From: an uncultured Clostridia bacterium
GTDB lineage: Bacteria; Bacillota; Clostridia; TANB77; CAG-508
NCBI GenBank assembly: GCA_934167165.1
Contig: CAKPKG010000006.1
Coordinates: 1 to 57,000, forward strand
Length of the DNA: 57,000 bases
Direction: 5' to 3'
The first letter of the stretch is position 1. Each line of letters begins with the position of its first letter. Of the stretch, positions 28,872 to 37,231 are shown in pieces. Made by a program: the position numbers and the translations under genes. The notes under the pieces are model-generated. The model made no database searches, was not told where the DNA came from, and saw only the letters and a list, made by a program, of their open reading frames with translations.

Positions 28872-30695
28872 ATGAGCAAATTTACAATTACAAAAACAAA
28901 AAAACTGATATTAGCAGCAATGTTTTTAAGTATACTGCTAGTTCTATCAAGATTTTTATCTATTAAAACTTCATTTCTAGTAATAAGTTTTAGTTTTATT
29001 CCAATGATGCTATGTGGTGTGTATTTAGGACCTAAATATAGTTTGGCTGTAGCAGCATTAGGAGATTTAATAGGAGCACTTATTTTTCCATTTGGTGCAT
29101 ATTTCCCAGGTTTTACTATAACAGCCGGGTTAATGGGATTTATATATGGAATATTCTTATACAAAAATCCAAATAAAGAAATAAAAGACAAAACATTTAT
29201 TTTTAAATTAATATTAAGTAGTTTAATTGTGCAAATAGGAGTAAAAGTTGTTATAGAATCTGCATTTTTAAACATTATGTATGGAAAAGCATACATAGCA
29301 GTAATCCTAACAAGAATAACAACACAAGCAATTATGCTGCCAATACAAGTAATAACAATTTATTTATTAGAAAAAGCATTAAGACCATTTGCAAAAAAAT
29401 ATATTTATGAAGAAGAAACAATGAATATAGCTGAATATTTAAATACATTTAGCAAATTTACAAAAGATCCTAATTTAGATGCTATGAAATATCTAATGGA
29501 AAAGTTTGATAATCCGCAAAAAAAATTAAAAATAATTCATGTAGCAGGAACAAATGGAAAAGGCAGTATATGCGAAATGTTAGCAAGTGTTCTTGAAAAT
29601 ACAGAATATAAAGTAGGAAAATTCATATCTCCACATTTAATAAGATTTAATGATGGAATATATATAAATAATAAAGAGATTGCAGATGAAGAAGTAGAAG
29701 AAATTTTAATTCCACTATCAAAGGAAATAACTAATTATAATAAAACACATAAAGTTCCAGTAAAATGGTTTGAAGCGATTACATCACTTAGTTTAATATA
29801 TTTTGCAAAAAACAATTGTGATATTGCAATATTAGAAACAGGTCTTGGAGGAACAACTGATTGTACAAATATTGTGGATTCAATGGTTTCTATTATAGGA
29901 AACATTGGATATGACCATGTAGATATATTGGGAAGCACAATAGAAGAAATTGCAAGACATAAAGCAGGAATAATAAAAGAAAATTCAGATACAGTATTTG
30001 CTAAGCAAGAAGAATGTGTAAACAGTATTATAGAAAACACTTGCAGGGAAAAGAATGCAACATTGCATTTGGTAAATTCAGATGAAATACAAAACTACTC
30101 ATATACTTTAGATTTACAAAAATTTGATTATAGAGAATATAAAAATGTTGAAATTAATTTAAAAGGAAAAGCTCAAATAAACAATGCAGCAGAAGTATTA
30201 GAATGTATTGATATTTTGAAAAACAAGGGATACAAAATCTCTAAAGAGGCTATTTACAATGGACTAAAAACTGTTGTGCATAAAGCAAGACTTGAAACTT
30301 TAAGTCAAAACCCAGTAATTATATTTGATGGAGGACACAATGAAAATGCTATAAACAATTTAAGACAAAATGTTGAACAATACTTTTCACACAGTAAAAA
30401 AGTATATATTATTTCACTTTTAAAAACAAAAGATTATAAAACAATAATCAAAAATATATGTAAAGAAAAAGATTCAATATTTATATTTACAAGTGGAAAT
30501 GACAAAAAAAGATATGTATCAAAGGAAAAGCTATATAAAGAAGCAAGAAAATATTTAAATGATATAAATATGTATAAATATGAATTAAAAGATGCAATTA
30601 ATATTTGTAAAAAAGCATATAGTGACAGAGTAATTTTAATAGTTGGAAGCTTTTATGTTTATAAAACTGTATGTGAGGTATTAAAAAATGATTAA
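28872..30695 (+). CDS. Fusion of ECF folate S-component (FolT) and folylpolyglutamate synthase (FolC)
   Basis: 607 residues. Residues ~1-178: about six membrane helices with the ECF S-component pattern, as in FolT. Residues ~185-607: FolC/Mur-ligase fold with HVAGTNGKGSI (P-loop ~225), ISPHLIRFNDGI, ETGLGGTTDCTN, GYDHVDILGSTIEEIARHKAGI and a C-terminal domain (FDGGHNENA). FolT binds folate for import; FolC adds glutamates that trap it in the cell. Joining both couples uptake to trapping. The gene is continuous across the junction near position 29425 with no frameshift. It overlaps ecfA by eight bases. Confidence 0.9.
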   Translation: MSKFTITKTKKLILAAMFLSILLVLSRFLSIKTSFLVISFSFIPMMLCGVYLGPKYSLAVAALGDLIGALIFPFGAYFPGFTITAGLMGFIYGIFLYKNPNKEIKDKTFIFKLILSSLIVQIGVKVVIESAFLNIMYGKAYIAVILTRITTQAIMLPIQVITIYLLEKALRPFAKKYIYEEETMNIAEYLNTFSKFTKDPNLDAMKYLMEKFDNPQKKLKIIHVAGTNGKGSICEMLASVLENTEYKVGKFISPHLIRFNDGIYINNKEIADEEVEEILIPLSKEITNYNKTHKVPVKWFEAITSLSLIYFAKNNCDIAILETGLGGTTDCTNIVDSMVSIIGNIGYDHVDILGSTIEEIARHKAGIIKENSDTVFAKQEECVNSIIENTCREKNATLHLVNSDEIQNYSYTLDLQKFDYREYKNVEINLKGKAQINNAAEVLECIDILKNKGYKISKEAIYNGLKTVVHKARLETLSQNPVIIFDGGHNENAINNLRQNVEQYFSHSKKVYIISLLKTKDYKTIIKNICKEKDSIFIFTSGNDKKRYVSKEKLYKEARKYLNDINMYKYELKDAINICKKAYSDRVILIVGSFYVYKTVCEVLKND

Positions 30696-31504
30696 ACTAA
30701 AAGAGGTTAATTTTAAATATAAAAATGGTAAAGAAGTATTAAAAAATATCAATTTAGAAATAAAAGAAGGCGAGTTCGTGGCAGTAATCGGCAAAAATGG
30801 CTCACGGAAAATCAACATTGTCTAAATTGATAGCAGGTTTGTTAAAGCCAAAGTATGGAAAAATAACTGTTGATAATATAAATACAGCAAACAAGAAAGA
30901 ATTTTATAACTTAAGAAAAAGAATAGGAATGGTATTTCAAAATCCAGAAAACCAAATAATATTTAATAATGTATATGATGATATTGCATTTGCTTTAAAA
31001 AATCTAGAATTAGATAATGAAGAGATTAGAATAAAAACATCATTAGAAAAACTAAAAATGGACAAATACTTAAAAAGCCCTACTTATGAACTATCTTTGG
31101 GACAAAAGCAAAGAGTTACTATTGCAGGAGTCTTAGCTGTAAATCCTAAATATATAATTTTTGATGAGCCTACTACAATGCTAGATTCAGAAGGGAAAGA
31201 AGATGTATACGAAATAATAAAAACATTAAAAAAACAAGGATATACAATAATTTATGTAACAAATGTAATGGATGAAATTCTAACCGCAGACAGAGTAGTA
31301 GTTTTAGAAAAAGGAGAAATTATAAAAGAATTTAATAAAGAGGAAATATTAGAAAATATAGAATTCTTGGAAGAACACGAAATAAAAATACCAAGTCTTG
31401 CTAAAATGTTATATGAGTTTAGAAAAAATGGAATAGAAATAAAATTAGAAGAATGGACAAAAGAAGAATTAACTAACAAAATAATAGAGGTAGCAAAAAA
31501 ATGA
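30688..31504 (+). CDS. ecfA: ECF transporter ATPase (EcfA), requires +1 shift at CGG 30805
   Basis: With the shift, 271 residues from the ATG at 30688, usual for EcfA. Walker A repaired to GKNGSGKSTL (~34-43), Q-loop in GMVFQNPENQ, signature LSLGQKQRV, Walker B YIIFDEPTTML, and a C-terminal extension typical of ECF ATPases. It powers substrate release by the EcfT/FolT complex. Only one EcfA is encoded here, so it would homodimerise or pair with a remote EcfA'. Without the shift translation stops after 45 residues. The ATG lies within the 3' end of folT-folC and the stop overlaps ecfT (ATGA). Confidence 0.88.
30805..30807 (+). other. CGG +1 frameshift site (ecfA)
   Basis: Context AAT GGC TCA C GGA AAA TCA ACA. 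CGG is codon 40 in phase with 30688. Skipping C restores NGSGKST, the Walker A loop. Unshifted: R-K-I-N-I-V-stop. Confidence 0.8.
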
Positions 31505-32088
31505 AATTAAAACACATAATTAATATAATTAAATTTATATTTTTTTTAACATATATAATTTTAATATTTTTTGTAAAAAGCAATATAGCATTAATCGGAG
31601 CTTTAGCCATAGATATTATCTTAATAATTGCATACAAAATTAATTTAAAAAATTTAATAAATAATATTACTAAAATATTTGTATTTGTACTAATAACAGC
31701 AATAATAAATGCTTTTGTTGTTAATATAAATTATGCTATAACAATTGGAATTAAATTAATTTTGGTGTGTATTATGACATACATATTTTCAAAAATGCTT
31801 TCATATATGGAATTCGCTACAGTTATAGAGGATCTAGCATATCCATTAAAGTTGCTAGGAGTAAATCCAAAGGATTTGGGACTGATAATTACAATAGCAA
31901 TAAGCTTTATTCCAATATTAAAGGAAGAACTAGAAAGAATAAAATATGTTTTACTTGTAAAAGGATTTAAAGTAAATACAATAAATATAATAAAAAATAT
32001 GAATATAGTATTTAAGCCGCTGTTTGTATCAATAATGGAAAGGATAAATGAAATAGAGTACTCTCTAAGAGCAAAAGGATATCAATAA
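31501..32088 (+). CDS. ecfT: ECF transporter T-component
   Basis: 195 residues, about five membrane helices and the two coupling motifs near the C-terminus (VLLVKGFKVN and YSLRAKGYQ, the Ala-Arg-Gly type signature) that contact the ATPases. Shorter than typical EcfT (~260) but complete at both ends. ATGA overlap with ecfA indicates translational coupling; it completes the folate ECF module with FolT-FolC and EcfA. Confidence 0.85.
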   Translation: MKLKHIINIIKFIFFLTYIILIFFVKSNIALIGALAIDIILIIAYKINLKNLINNITKIFVFVLITAIINAFVVNINYAITIGIKLILVCIMTYIFSKMLSYMEFATVIEDLAYPLKLLGVNPKDLGLIITIAISFIPILKEELERIKYVLLVKGFKVNTINIIKNMNIVFKPLFVSIMERINEIEYSLRAKGYQ

Positions 32089-32132
32089 AATGTATTGTGC
32101 AATAATTGTCGAAAGCTGGTACACGAAAGTTC

Positions 32133-32161
32133 TTGTAATTTCGGAATAACAAATATATAAT
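32133..32161 (+). promoter_or_regulatory. Predicted promoter of the 87-residue gene
   Basis: TTGTAA (32133-32138), 17 bases, TATAAT (32156-32161), 33 bases before the ATG. Confidence 0.6.
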
Positions 32162-32193
32162 AAAAGGCAATACGAAGGAAAAGGGGGAGGAAA

Positions 32194-32457
32194 ATGAAAA
32201 AACTTTATGCCAGTACAGTTATGAAAAATGAACATACTACTGGAACAATTAAGTATTATCAAATATTAGAAGAAAAATATGGAATAGAAATAGTAAAACA
32301 AATGAAAAACTACGAACCAGAATCAACACGAATAGAAAATATAACAGATAGCAAAGAAAAAATAAATAAAGTATTAGAATTCTTAACAGAAAAATTTGTA
32401 ATGCCAGATACAGCAGAATATATAATAGAAGATTTAAATATAATGACTAGCAATTAA
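32194..32457 (+). CDS. Small conserved-looking hypothetical (possibly DUF6514)
   Basis: 87 residues, soluble, strong AAGGGGGAGG ribosome site, its own promoter and a terminator hairpin. Pattern YGIEIVKQ ... ITDSKEKINKVLEFLTEKFVMP is reminiscent of the DUF6514 family of clostridial small proteins, but I am not certain. No function known. Confidence 0.65.
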   Translation: MKKLYASTVMKNEHTTGTIKYYQILEEKYGIEIVKQMKNYEPESTRIENITDSKEKINKVLEFLTEKFVMPDTAEYIIEDLNIMTSN

Positions 32458-32470
32458 GCTAGTCATTTTT
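32444..32470 (+). terminator. Terminator of the 87-residue gene
   Basis: ATGACTAGC-AATTAA-GCTAGTCAT followed by TTTTT; overlaps the 3' end of the coding region. Confidence 0.85.
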
Positions 32471-32476
32471 GAGTTA

Positions 32477-32504
32477 TGCCAAATGGGACGGGGAATTTTG
32501 GCAC
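32477..32504 (+). repeat. REP-like palindrome, copy 1
   Basis: TGCCAAATGGGACGGGGAAT with TTTGGCAC behind: arms GTGCCAAA/TTTGGCAC around a GGGACGGGG core. Near-identical copies are at 36199-36226 and 45777-45804. Such repeats accompany RAYT transposases, a remnant of which lies 350 bases downstream. Confidence 0.75.
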
Positions 32505-32562
32505 AAAAGGATAAAGTGTGGATAAATTGCTAGAAATAAGTTGATAGATTAAAAAATAATAT

Positions 32563-32598
32563 AAAAAGAGACCAGCTCGGCTTTATTGTGGTCTCTTT
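32563..32598 (-). terminator. Terminator of the DUF1737-like gene
   Basis: Minus strand AAAGAGACC ... GGTCTCTTTTT, a 9-base stem plus T run right after the stop. Confidence 0.8.
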
Positions 32599-32604
32599 AA
32601 TTGT

Positions 32605-32769
32605 TTATTCTACGTATTTTACCATTGCCTGCAGAAGGAATCCAGAGTTCCCTTTATATGGATTCCCAAAAGGTTGAAATCCTTCTGCAATTAATTTTTG
32701 GACCTTTTTATCCAAATCCAAACAAGTTGATGCATAAGCAGTTTTGTATTCAGAAATTTTTCTATTCAT
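32605..32769 (-). CDS. Small DUF1737-like protein
   Basis: 54 residues, ATG at 32769 with AGGAGG eight bases upstream, stop at 32605. Product MNRKISEYKTAYASTCLDLD then KVQKLIAEGFQPFGNP and LLQAMVKYVE, matching the DUF1737 pattern (a Leu/Val helix, EGWQPxG, QAMVK end). Function unknown. The gene sits between the REP copy and the RAYT remnant, oppositely oriented to both flanks. Confidence 0.75.
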   Translation of the reverse strand: MNRKISEYKTAYASTCLDLDKKVQKLIAEGFQPFGNPYKGNSGFLLQAMVKYVE

Positions 32770-32792
32770 TATATAACCTCCTAATTAGGTAG

Positions 32793-33290
32793 GTGCCGAG
32801 CGAACCATTATGTAAACATTGTACTATAAATTCAAAAAAATGTAAACCTAGTAAATACATGCAGTGCCTTAACACTAGATATGGGTTATATTATAATAAA
32901 AAATACAAAAGGATAGGATATGTATTTCGTGACAGATACAAAGCAGAAGGAATATATAGCGAAGAACAATTACATAATTGCATCAAATATATTTATGATA
33001 ATCCAGTAAAAGCTGGAGTATGTAATAAAGCAGAAGAATATGAATGTTCAAATTATAAAAAAATCAACTTTACCAATACTAAAGAATATAGATTTATAGA
33101 TATAGAAGAAGATAAAAGAGTTGTGCGCAACAAATTAGTAAAGGAGTTTTTAAAAGTAAAAGAATTAAAATTAGAAGAGCTAAAAGGCAATAAGACAGAA
33201 TTAGGAGAACTAGTAAAAATACTGAAAAAACATAATATTTCATTTAGAATTATTTCTAATATTATTAAAATAAATAGTAATATTGTTTAA
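32793..33290 (+). pseudogene. 5'-truncated REP-associated tyrosine transposase (RAYT/IS200-like)
   Basis: Open frame from a GTG at 32793; recognisable transposase sequence from ~32860: YMQCLNTRYGLYYNKKYKRI, GYVFRDRYKAEGI, CIKYIYDNPVKAGV. These are the conserved C-terminal blocks of Y1 (RAYT) transposases. The N-terminal part carrying the HUH metal site is missing and the sequence before 32850 does not align, so the protein is inactive. REP-like repeats in the same window are its expected substrate class. Confidence 0.75.
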
Positions 33291-33374
33291 TTGATGATAT
33301 AATGATGATATAATAATTTTTAAAAATACAATTTATAAAGTAACAGTTATGAGCTATGAAGGAGAAAAAAATTT

Positions 33375-35684
33375 ATGAATGAAATTGAAAAATTGAGACA
33401 TGAAATTAGAGGAAAGGGTGAATTTACTGATGAAATGCTTGAAAAAGCAGTTGCAAGATATCTGTCCAAATTTCTAGGTGGTGAAGAACCTGATGGCTCA
33501 GTTTTTAATATAGGATTTGATGTTGGAGATTTAAAAGGAATTAAGATAAGTTTATCAAAACAAAATTTAAGAAGATTAACATTTGTTAAAGAAGCCTTTT
33601 CAGAAGAACAAATAAGAGATTTAGGAATTGAAGAAATTATAGAACAGGGTAAATTTTCGAATAAAATGCAAGACATTCATAACATTGAGTCAAAAAATAC
33701 AGCCAGTATTGGAATAATTGATTCATATTTTAAGGTAGATGGACTACACGAATTTGAAGGCAGAGATGTTACAAAAATAATAATTTATCGTGATAAAGAA
33801 AAAGGAATAATTATTAATCCTTCAATAGAATTTAGTGAAGATGATTTTCATGGAAAGACAACAGCGTGCCTTGCAGCAGGAAATAAATGTGGAGTGATTC
33901 CAGAATCTCAGTTATATCTATTTCAACTTAATGGTGTAAAACGTGAAGAAGCTTATGAACATATTTTGAAATATATGAAAGAACATAATATAAAGTTAGA
34001 TGTACTTATTAATCCATCATTTAATCAAGAAACAGAAATAATTCAAAATAGTTTGAATGAATTAGATGGAGATAAAAAGTGTGAATATTTTGATACAGCT
34101 GATTTTTGGAAGAATTGTGCATGGGGAAGATATAGCGATAATGGAGAAGGACTAGAACTAGATGAAATAGCACAAGAGATTATTAGTACAATTAAAAGTG
34201 GTAAAATTAATGGAAATGGCATGGAGAAAAAAATTGAAGTAATGGGAAATCTAGATGATAAGGTTTTAATTCCATGTACAGGTATGACAGGAATACAAGA
34301 AGACTATAAAGATCAAGATAAATATTATGGTAGTGTTTGTGGAGCAAGTTTCCCAACAACTATTTTAGGTAGCATATTCGCAGCAGTAAGACAAATAAAT
34401 CCTAATATAACTAAAGAACATTTTTTTAAAGTTATGAGAGAAACAGCATTAATAAATTCAAAAGGACAGAAATATTTAAATCAAAAAGGTATGCTAGAAA
34501 TGATAAAAGAAGAAACAAAAAATCAAAGAATGTATAGATTATATGAAAAAGTACCCAAAAGTGATAAAAATGAGTTTGGTCTTAAATTATTAGAACAATC
34601 TGAAAATCCTTTTAAAGATGGTCCATGTTTAGTAAGTATGATTGCTATTGCAATGTGGGAAAAAGATATTAATGGAGCTTTAAATCAAGGAATGGAGGCT
34701 TTAAGATTAAGAACTAATCATAATGAAAATTCAGGCATAGGATTAGAGGATTTTCAAGGAAAAATATTATCTGTAGCATACGGAGAACCTTCTGAAAAAG
34801 TTGGAATAAAAGGTAAGAAAATGTCTAATGGTATTTCAAGAAAAGAAAACTTAGATGATGAATTTACCAAAAAATATTTATTTCCACTTATAGAAGATGA
34901 TGGAAAAAAGATAGATGTTTTACAAGCTATGAGAAATATGAGAAATGTTAATCTAATGACTTATTGTGGAGCAACTGGAAGTGCATTAAGAATAGAAGAA
35001 TGTTTAAAAAATAGAATGAATGAATTAGGATATAGTGAACAAGAAATAAGTCAAATACAATCTCAAATGTGTGTAATTTGCTATGCAACAGATATAAAAA
35101 TGAACAGGGAATTTGTTGATAAAAAAAAGGTGGAATCAACATGTATATCAGTTGGAGATGTTAATGATCCGGATGTAAGTGCGTCACAAAGCATAAGAGA
35201 GAAGGCTAAAGCGAGTGGGCCAATTTACTATGATGAAGGATATTATTTTCATTATGGAAATGGAGAACACAGCTTAAAAGGTTACATACTTCAAGACCCA
35301 TCTTTGTCAGCAGTAATTTCAAGTGTTTTAACAAAGGCCGTTAGTAATTCAATAGAAAATACTAAATCAACTGAATTTAAACCAATAACAAAAGAATTAT
35401 TAACTGCTGATATAAAAAAAATAATAGAAGGAATAAGAGAAGGGAAAAGCAGAGAAGAATTAATGGAAGTAGTTGAAAATGGAATTACTTACGATGGAAA
35501 ATTGCCATTTAGTGAATATGAAATTGGAAATGCTACACATCTTACACTTAATCAAATAGGACAGGAGACTAAAGATGACTTTACTTCTAATCCAGCAGAA
35601 GCTATAGAGGCTATTGAAGTATTAGATAATGGTGTTAAAATGCAAGAAAAAATAAAAGAAGGACAAACTCAGGGAGAAGAGTAA
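33375..35684 (+). CDS. Large subtilase-like (S8) protein
   Basis: 769 residues, no signal peptide or membrane helix. Putative catalytic triad in S8 order: Asp in IGIIDSYF (~116), His in DFHGKTTACLAAGN (~157), Ser in VCGASFPTTILGSIFAA (~325). The Ser loop GASFPT resembles GTSMAxP. A ~100-residue N-terminal region and a ~400-residue C-terminal half have no recognised domain. Cytoplasmic subtilases of this size occur in self-processing or conflict-type systems; no evidence fixes the role. The gene precedes a 151-residue gene by one base, so the two form a unit. Flanked by REP repeats in an accessory patch. Confidence 0.6.
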   Translation: MNEIEKLRHEIRGKGEFTDEMLEKAVARYLSKFLGGEEPDGSVFNIGFDVGDLKGIKISLSKQNLRRLTFVKEAFSEEQIRDLGIEEIIEQGKFSNKMQDIHNIESKNTASIGIIDSYFKVDGLHEFEGRDVTKIIIYRDKEKGIIINPSIEFSEDDFHGKTTACLAAGNKCGVIPESQLYLFQLNGVKREEAYEHILKYMKEHNIKLDVLINPSFNQETEIIQNSLNELDGDKKCEYFDTADFWKNCAWGRYSDNGEGLELDEIAQEIISTIKSGKINGNGMEKKIEVMGNLDDKVLIPCTGMTGIQEDYKDQDKYYGSVCGASFPTTILGSIFAAVRQINPNITKEHFFKVMRETALINSKGQKYLNQKGMLEMIKEETKNQRMYRLYEKVPKSDKNEFGLKLLEQSENPFKDGPCLVSMIAIAMWEKDINGALNQGMEALRLRTNHNENSGIGLEDFQGKILSVAYGEPSEKVGIKGKKMSNGISRKENLDDEFTKKYLFPLIEDDGKKIDVLQAMRNMRNVNLMTYCGATGSALRIEECLKNRMNELGYSEQEISQIQSQMCVICYATDIKMNREFVDKKKVESTCISVGDVNDPDVSASQSIREKAKASGPIYYDEGYYFHYGNGEHSLKGYILQDPSLSAVISSVLTKAVSNSIENTKSTEFKPITKELLTADIKKIIEGIREGKSREELMEVVENGITYDGKLPFSEYEIGNATHLTLNQIGQETKDDFTSNPAEAIEAIEVLDNGVKMQEKIKEGQTQGEE

Positions 35685-35685
35685 A

Positions 35686-36141
35686 ATGGTAAAAACAAAT
35701 TATGCTAATGCATATAAAGAGGTTTTAATTATTTTAAATAATTTAATAAAAGAAGATTATAATAAAATCCCAAAAGAATATATAGAATTCTTAACAGCGA
35801 ATTGTAATAAAGATTATGAGTTTTATTATGATACTTCTAAAACTTTTGAACAACAAGAATTATTAGATGATACAAAATATATATTATTTGGATTGTTTGA
35901 AAAGTTTGGTTCAACTGAATTACAAAAAGAAAAAATAAAAGCTTTTAAGGATAATTATTATAGAAAACTGGAAGAAGAAAAGAAAGCAAAATATAATACT
36001 GATGTTTTTCAAGATAGGAATAATAATATACAAGAGCAAGAGAAAAGAAAAATTGTTACAAATCAAGTTGCAATGGTAGAATATAAGGAATCTCTATTTA
36101 GAAAAATTATAAGTAAAATTAAAGAAATATTCCACGGATAA
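35686..36141 (+). CDS. Hypothetical protein downstream of subtilase-like gene
   Basis: 151 residues, charged, mostly helical, ending in an amphipathic basic segment (FRKIISKIKEIFHG) that could bind membrane or a partner. No domain recognised. One base separates it from the preceding stop codon and its ribosome site lies inside that gene (GGGAGAAGAG), which implies translational coupling and a shared function with the peptidase-like protein. Confidence 0.65.
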   Translation: MVKTNYANAYKEVLIILNNLIKEDYNKIPKEYIEFLTANCNKDYEFYYDTSKTFEQQELLDDTKYILFGLFEKFGSTELQKEKIKAFKDNYYRKLEEEKKAKYNTDVFQDRNNNIQEQEKRKIVTNQVAMVEYKESLFRKIISKIKEIFHG

Positions 36142-36198
36142 TATAAAAGGTTTTAGAGTTTATTACAATTAATGCTAAGATTATTTTATAAAATCCAG

Positions 36199-36226
36199 TG
36201 CCAAAGGGGACGGGGAATTTTGGCAC
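36199..36226 (+). repeat. REP-like palindrome, copy 2
   Basis: TGCCAAAGGGGACGGGGAAT then TTTGGCAC, differing from copy 1 by one base in the core. Confidence 0.75.
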
Positions 36227-36312
36227 AATTAAAATCCATCAGATTGAATAGGTAAAAGAAAATAGCAAGTCTTGAATGACTTGCTATTACTACGTTTTAC
36301 CTTTTTAAAAGG

Positions 36313-36388
36313 TGGTCGGGGTGACACGAATCGAACGTGCTACCTCATGGTCCCAAACCACGCGCTCTACCAAATGAGCTACACCCCG
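36313..36388 (-). tRNA. tRNA-Pro(TGG)
   Basis: Minus strand: acceptor CGGGGTG/CACCCCG, anticodon loop TTTGGGA (anticodon TGG, reads CCA), T-loop TTCGATT, discriminator A, encoded CCA. Confidence 0.95.
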
Positions 36389-36451
36389 AAGTACTTAAAA
36401 ATCACGTGCTTATAAATAATAGCACATTTTTTTTAGCAATGCAAGAGTTTT

Positions 36452-37090
36452 TTACAAAAATTTAAGTAAACCTATTAAAATTAATAGTATTCCAGAAATA
36501 AATGACCATACATTATCATTTATTTTAAAAGAATTTTTCAATTCTTTACCTATAAAATTTCCAAAAGAAATAAATAATAGTTGAAAAAATGCCACAAGTA
36601 AAGGGAATAAATATGAACTTATATTTAACATACTACTTCCAATACCTACACAAAGTGAATCAAGTGAAAGTGCTGTTCCAAGATATAGTGCTTCTTTTGA
36701 ACTTATAGTATTTGATTTATCAAAATCAGAAGAAATTGGGTCTTTAATTATTTGAATTGTTATTCCAAGCCATTTTATAAAAAAGTTATATTTTTTCTGT
36801 TTGCTTAAAGGCTTTACAACATTTTTATTTTTACTTAAACTTTGAAAGACAAAAACAATTCCCATTGCAACTAATATTAAGCAACCTAAAAAATTAGCAA
36901 AAAAAGGAGAAAATATTCTAGATACAACTTTTCCAAAGTTTATAGAGATAATTGTAACTATTAATGAAATAGTAAATAAAATTAATTTCGACCAATTAGT
37001 AATTTTAGTATTTTTTATTCCATAAGTGATTCCAATACCAAAAGAATCAATGCTTACAGAAAGAGCGAGAACAATGCAATTTAAAATCAT
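36452..37090 (-). CDS. ytaF: Sporulation membrane protein YtaF (MntP-like)
   Basis: 212 residues from ATG 37090 (GGTGGTGAAG upstream; longer frames lack a site). Six membrane helices in two homologous halves, each with the acidic signature: ALSVSIDSFGIGITYG at the start and GTALSLDSLCVGIGS in the middle. This is the YtaF branch of the MntP/manganese-efflux fold, expressed in sporulation in bacilli, whose substrate is uncertain (Ca or Mn suggested). Monocistronic, just after tRNA-Pro on the same strand. Confidence 0.85.
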   Translation of the reverse strand: MILNCIVLALSVSIDSFGIGITYGIKNTKITNWSKLILFTISLIVTIISINFGKVVSRIFSPFFANFLGCLILVAMGIVFVFQSLSKNKNVVKPLSKQKKYNFFIKWLGITIQIIKDPISSDFDKSNTISSKEALYLGTALSLDSLCVGIGSSMLNISSYLFPLLVAFFQLLFISFGNFIGKELKNSFKINDNVWSFISGILLILIGLLKFL

Positions 37091-37167
37091 AACTTCACCA
37101 CCACAGTATACATAATACATTATATGAAAGCAATATATTTTGTGATATAAGAAAATTAAGATAAAAG

Positions 37168-37197
37168 TTTACAATTTACATAAAGTTGTGATATAAT
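37168..37197 (+). promoter_or_regulatory. Predicted promoter of ade
   Basis: TTTACA (37168-37173), 18 bases, TATAAT (37192-37197). No purine-riboswitch fold is apparent in the short leader. Confidence 0.5.
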
Positions 37198-37231
37198 TAA
37201 AAAGCTAAAAAAATAAGTAAAGAGGGATATT

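Noticed and set aside
37198..37231. Purine riboswitch before ade
   Set aside because: The leader is only a few tens of bases from a good -10 to the start codon, too short for the aptamer, and the conserved core is absent.
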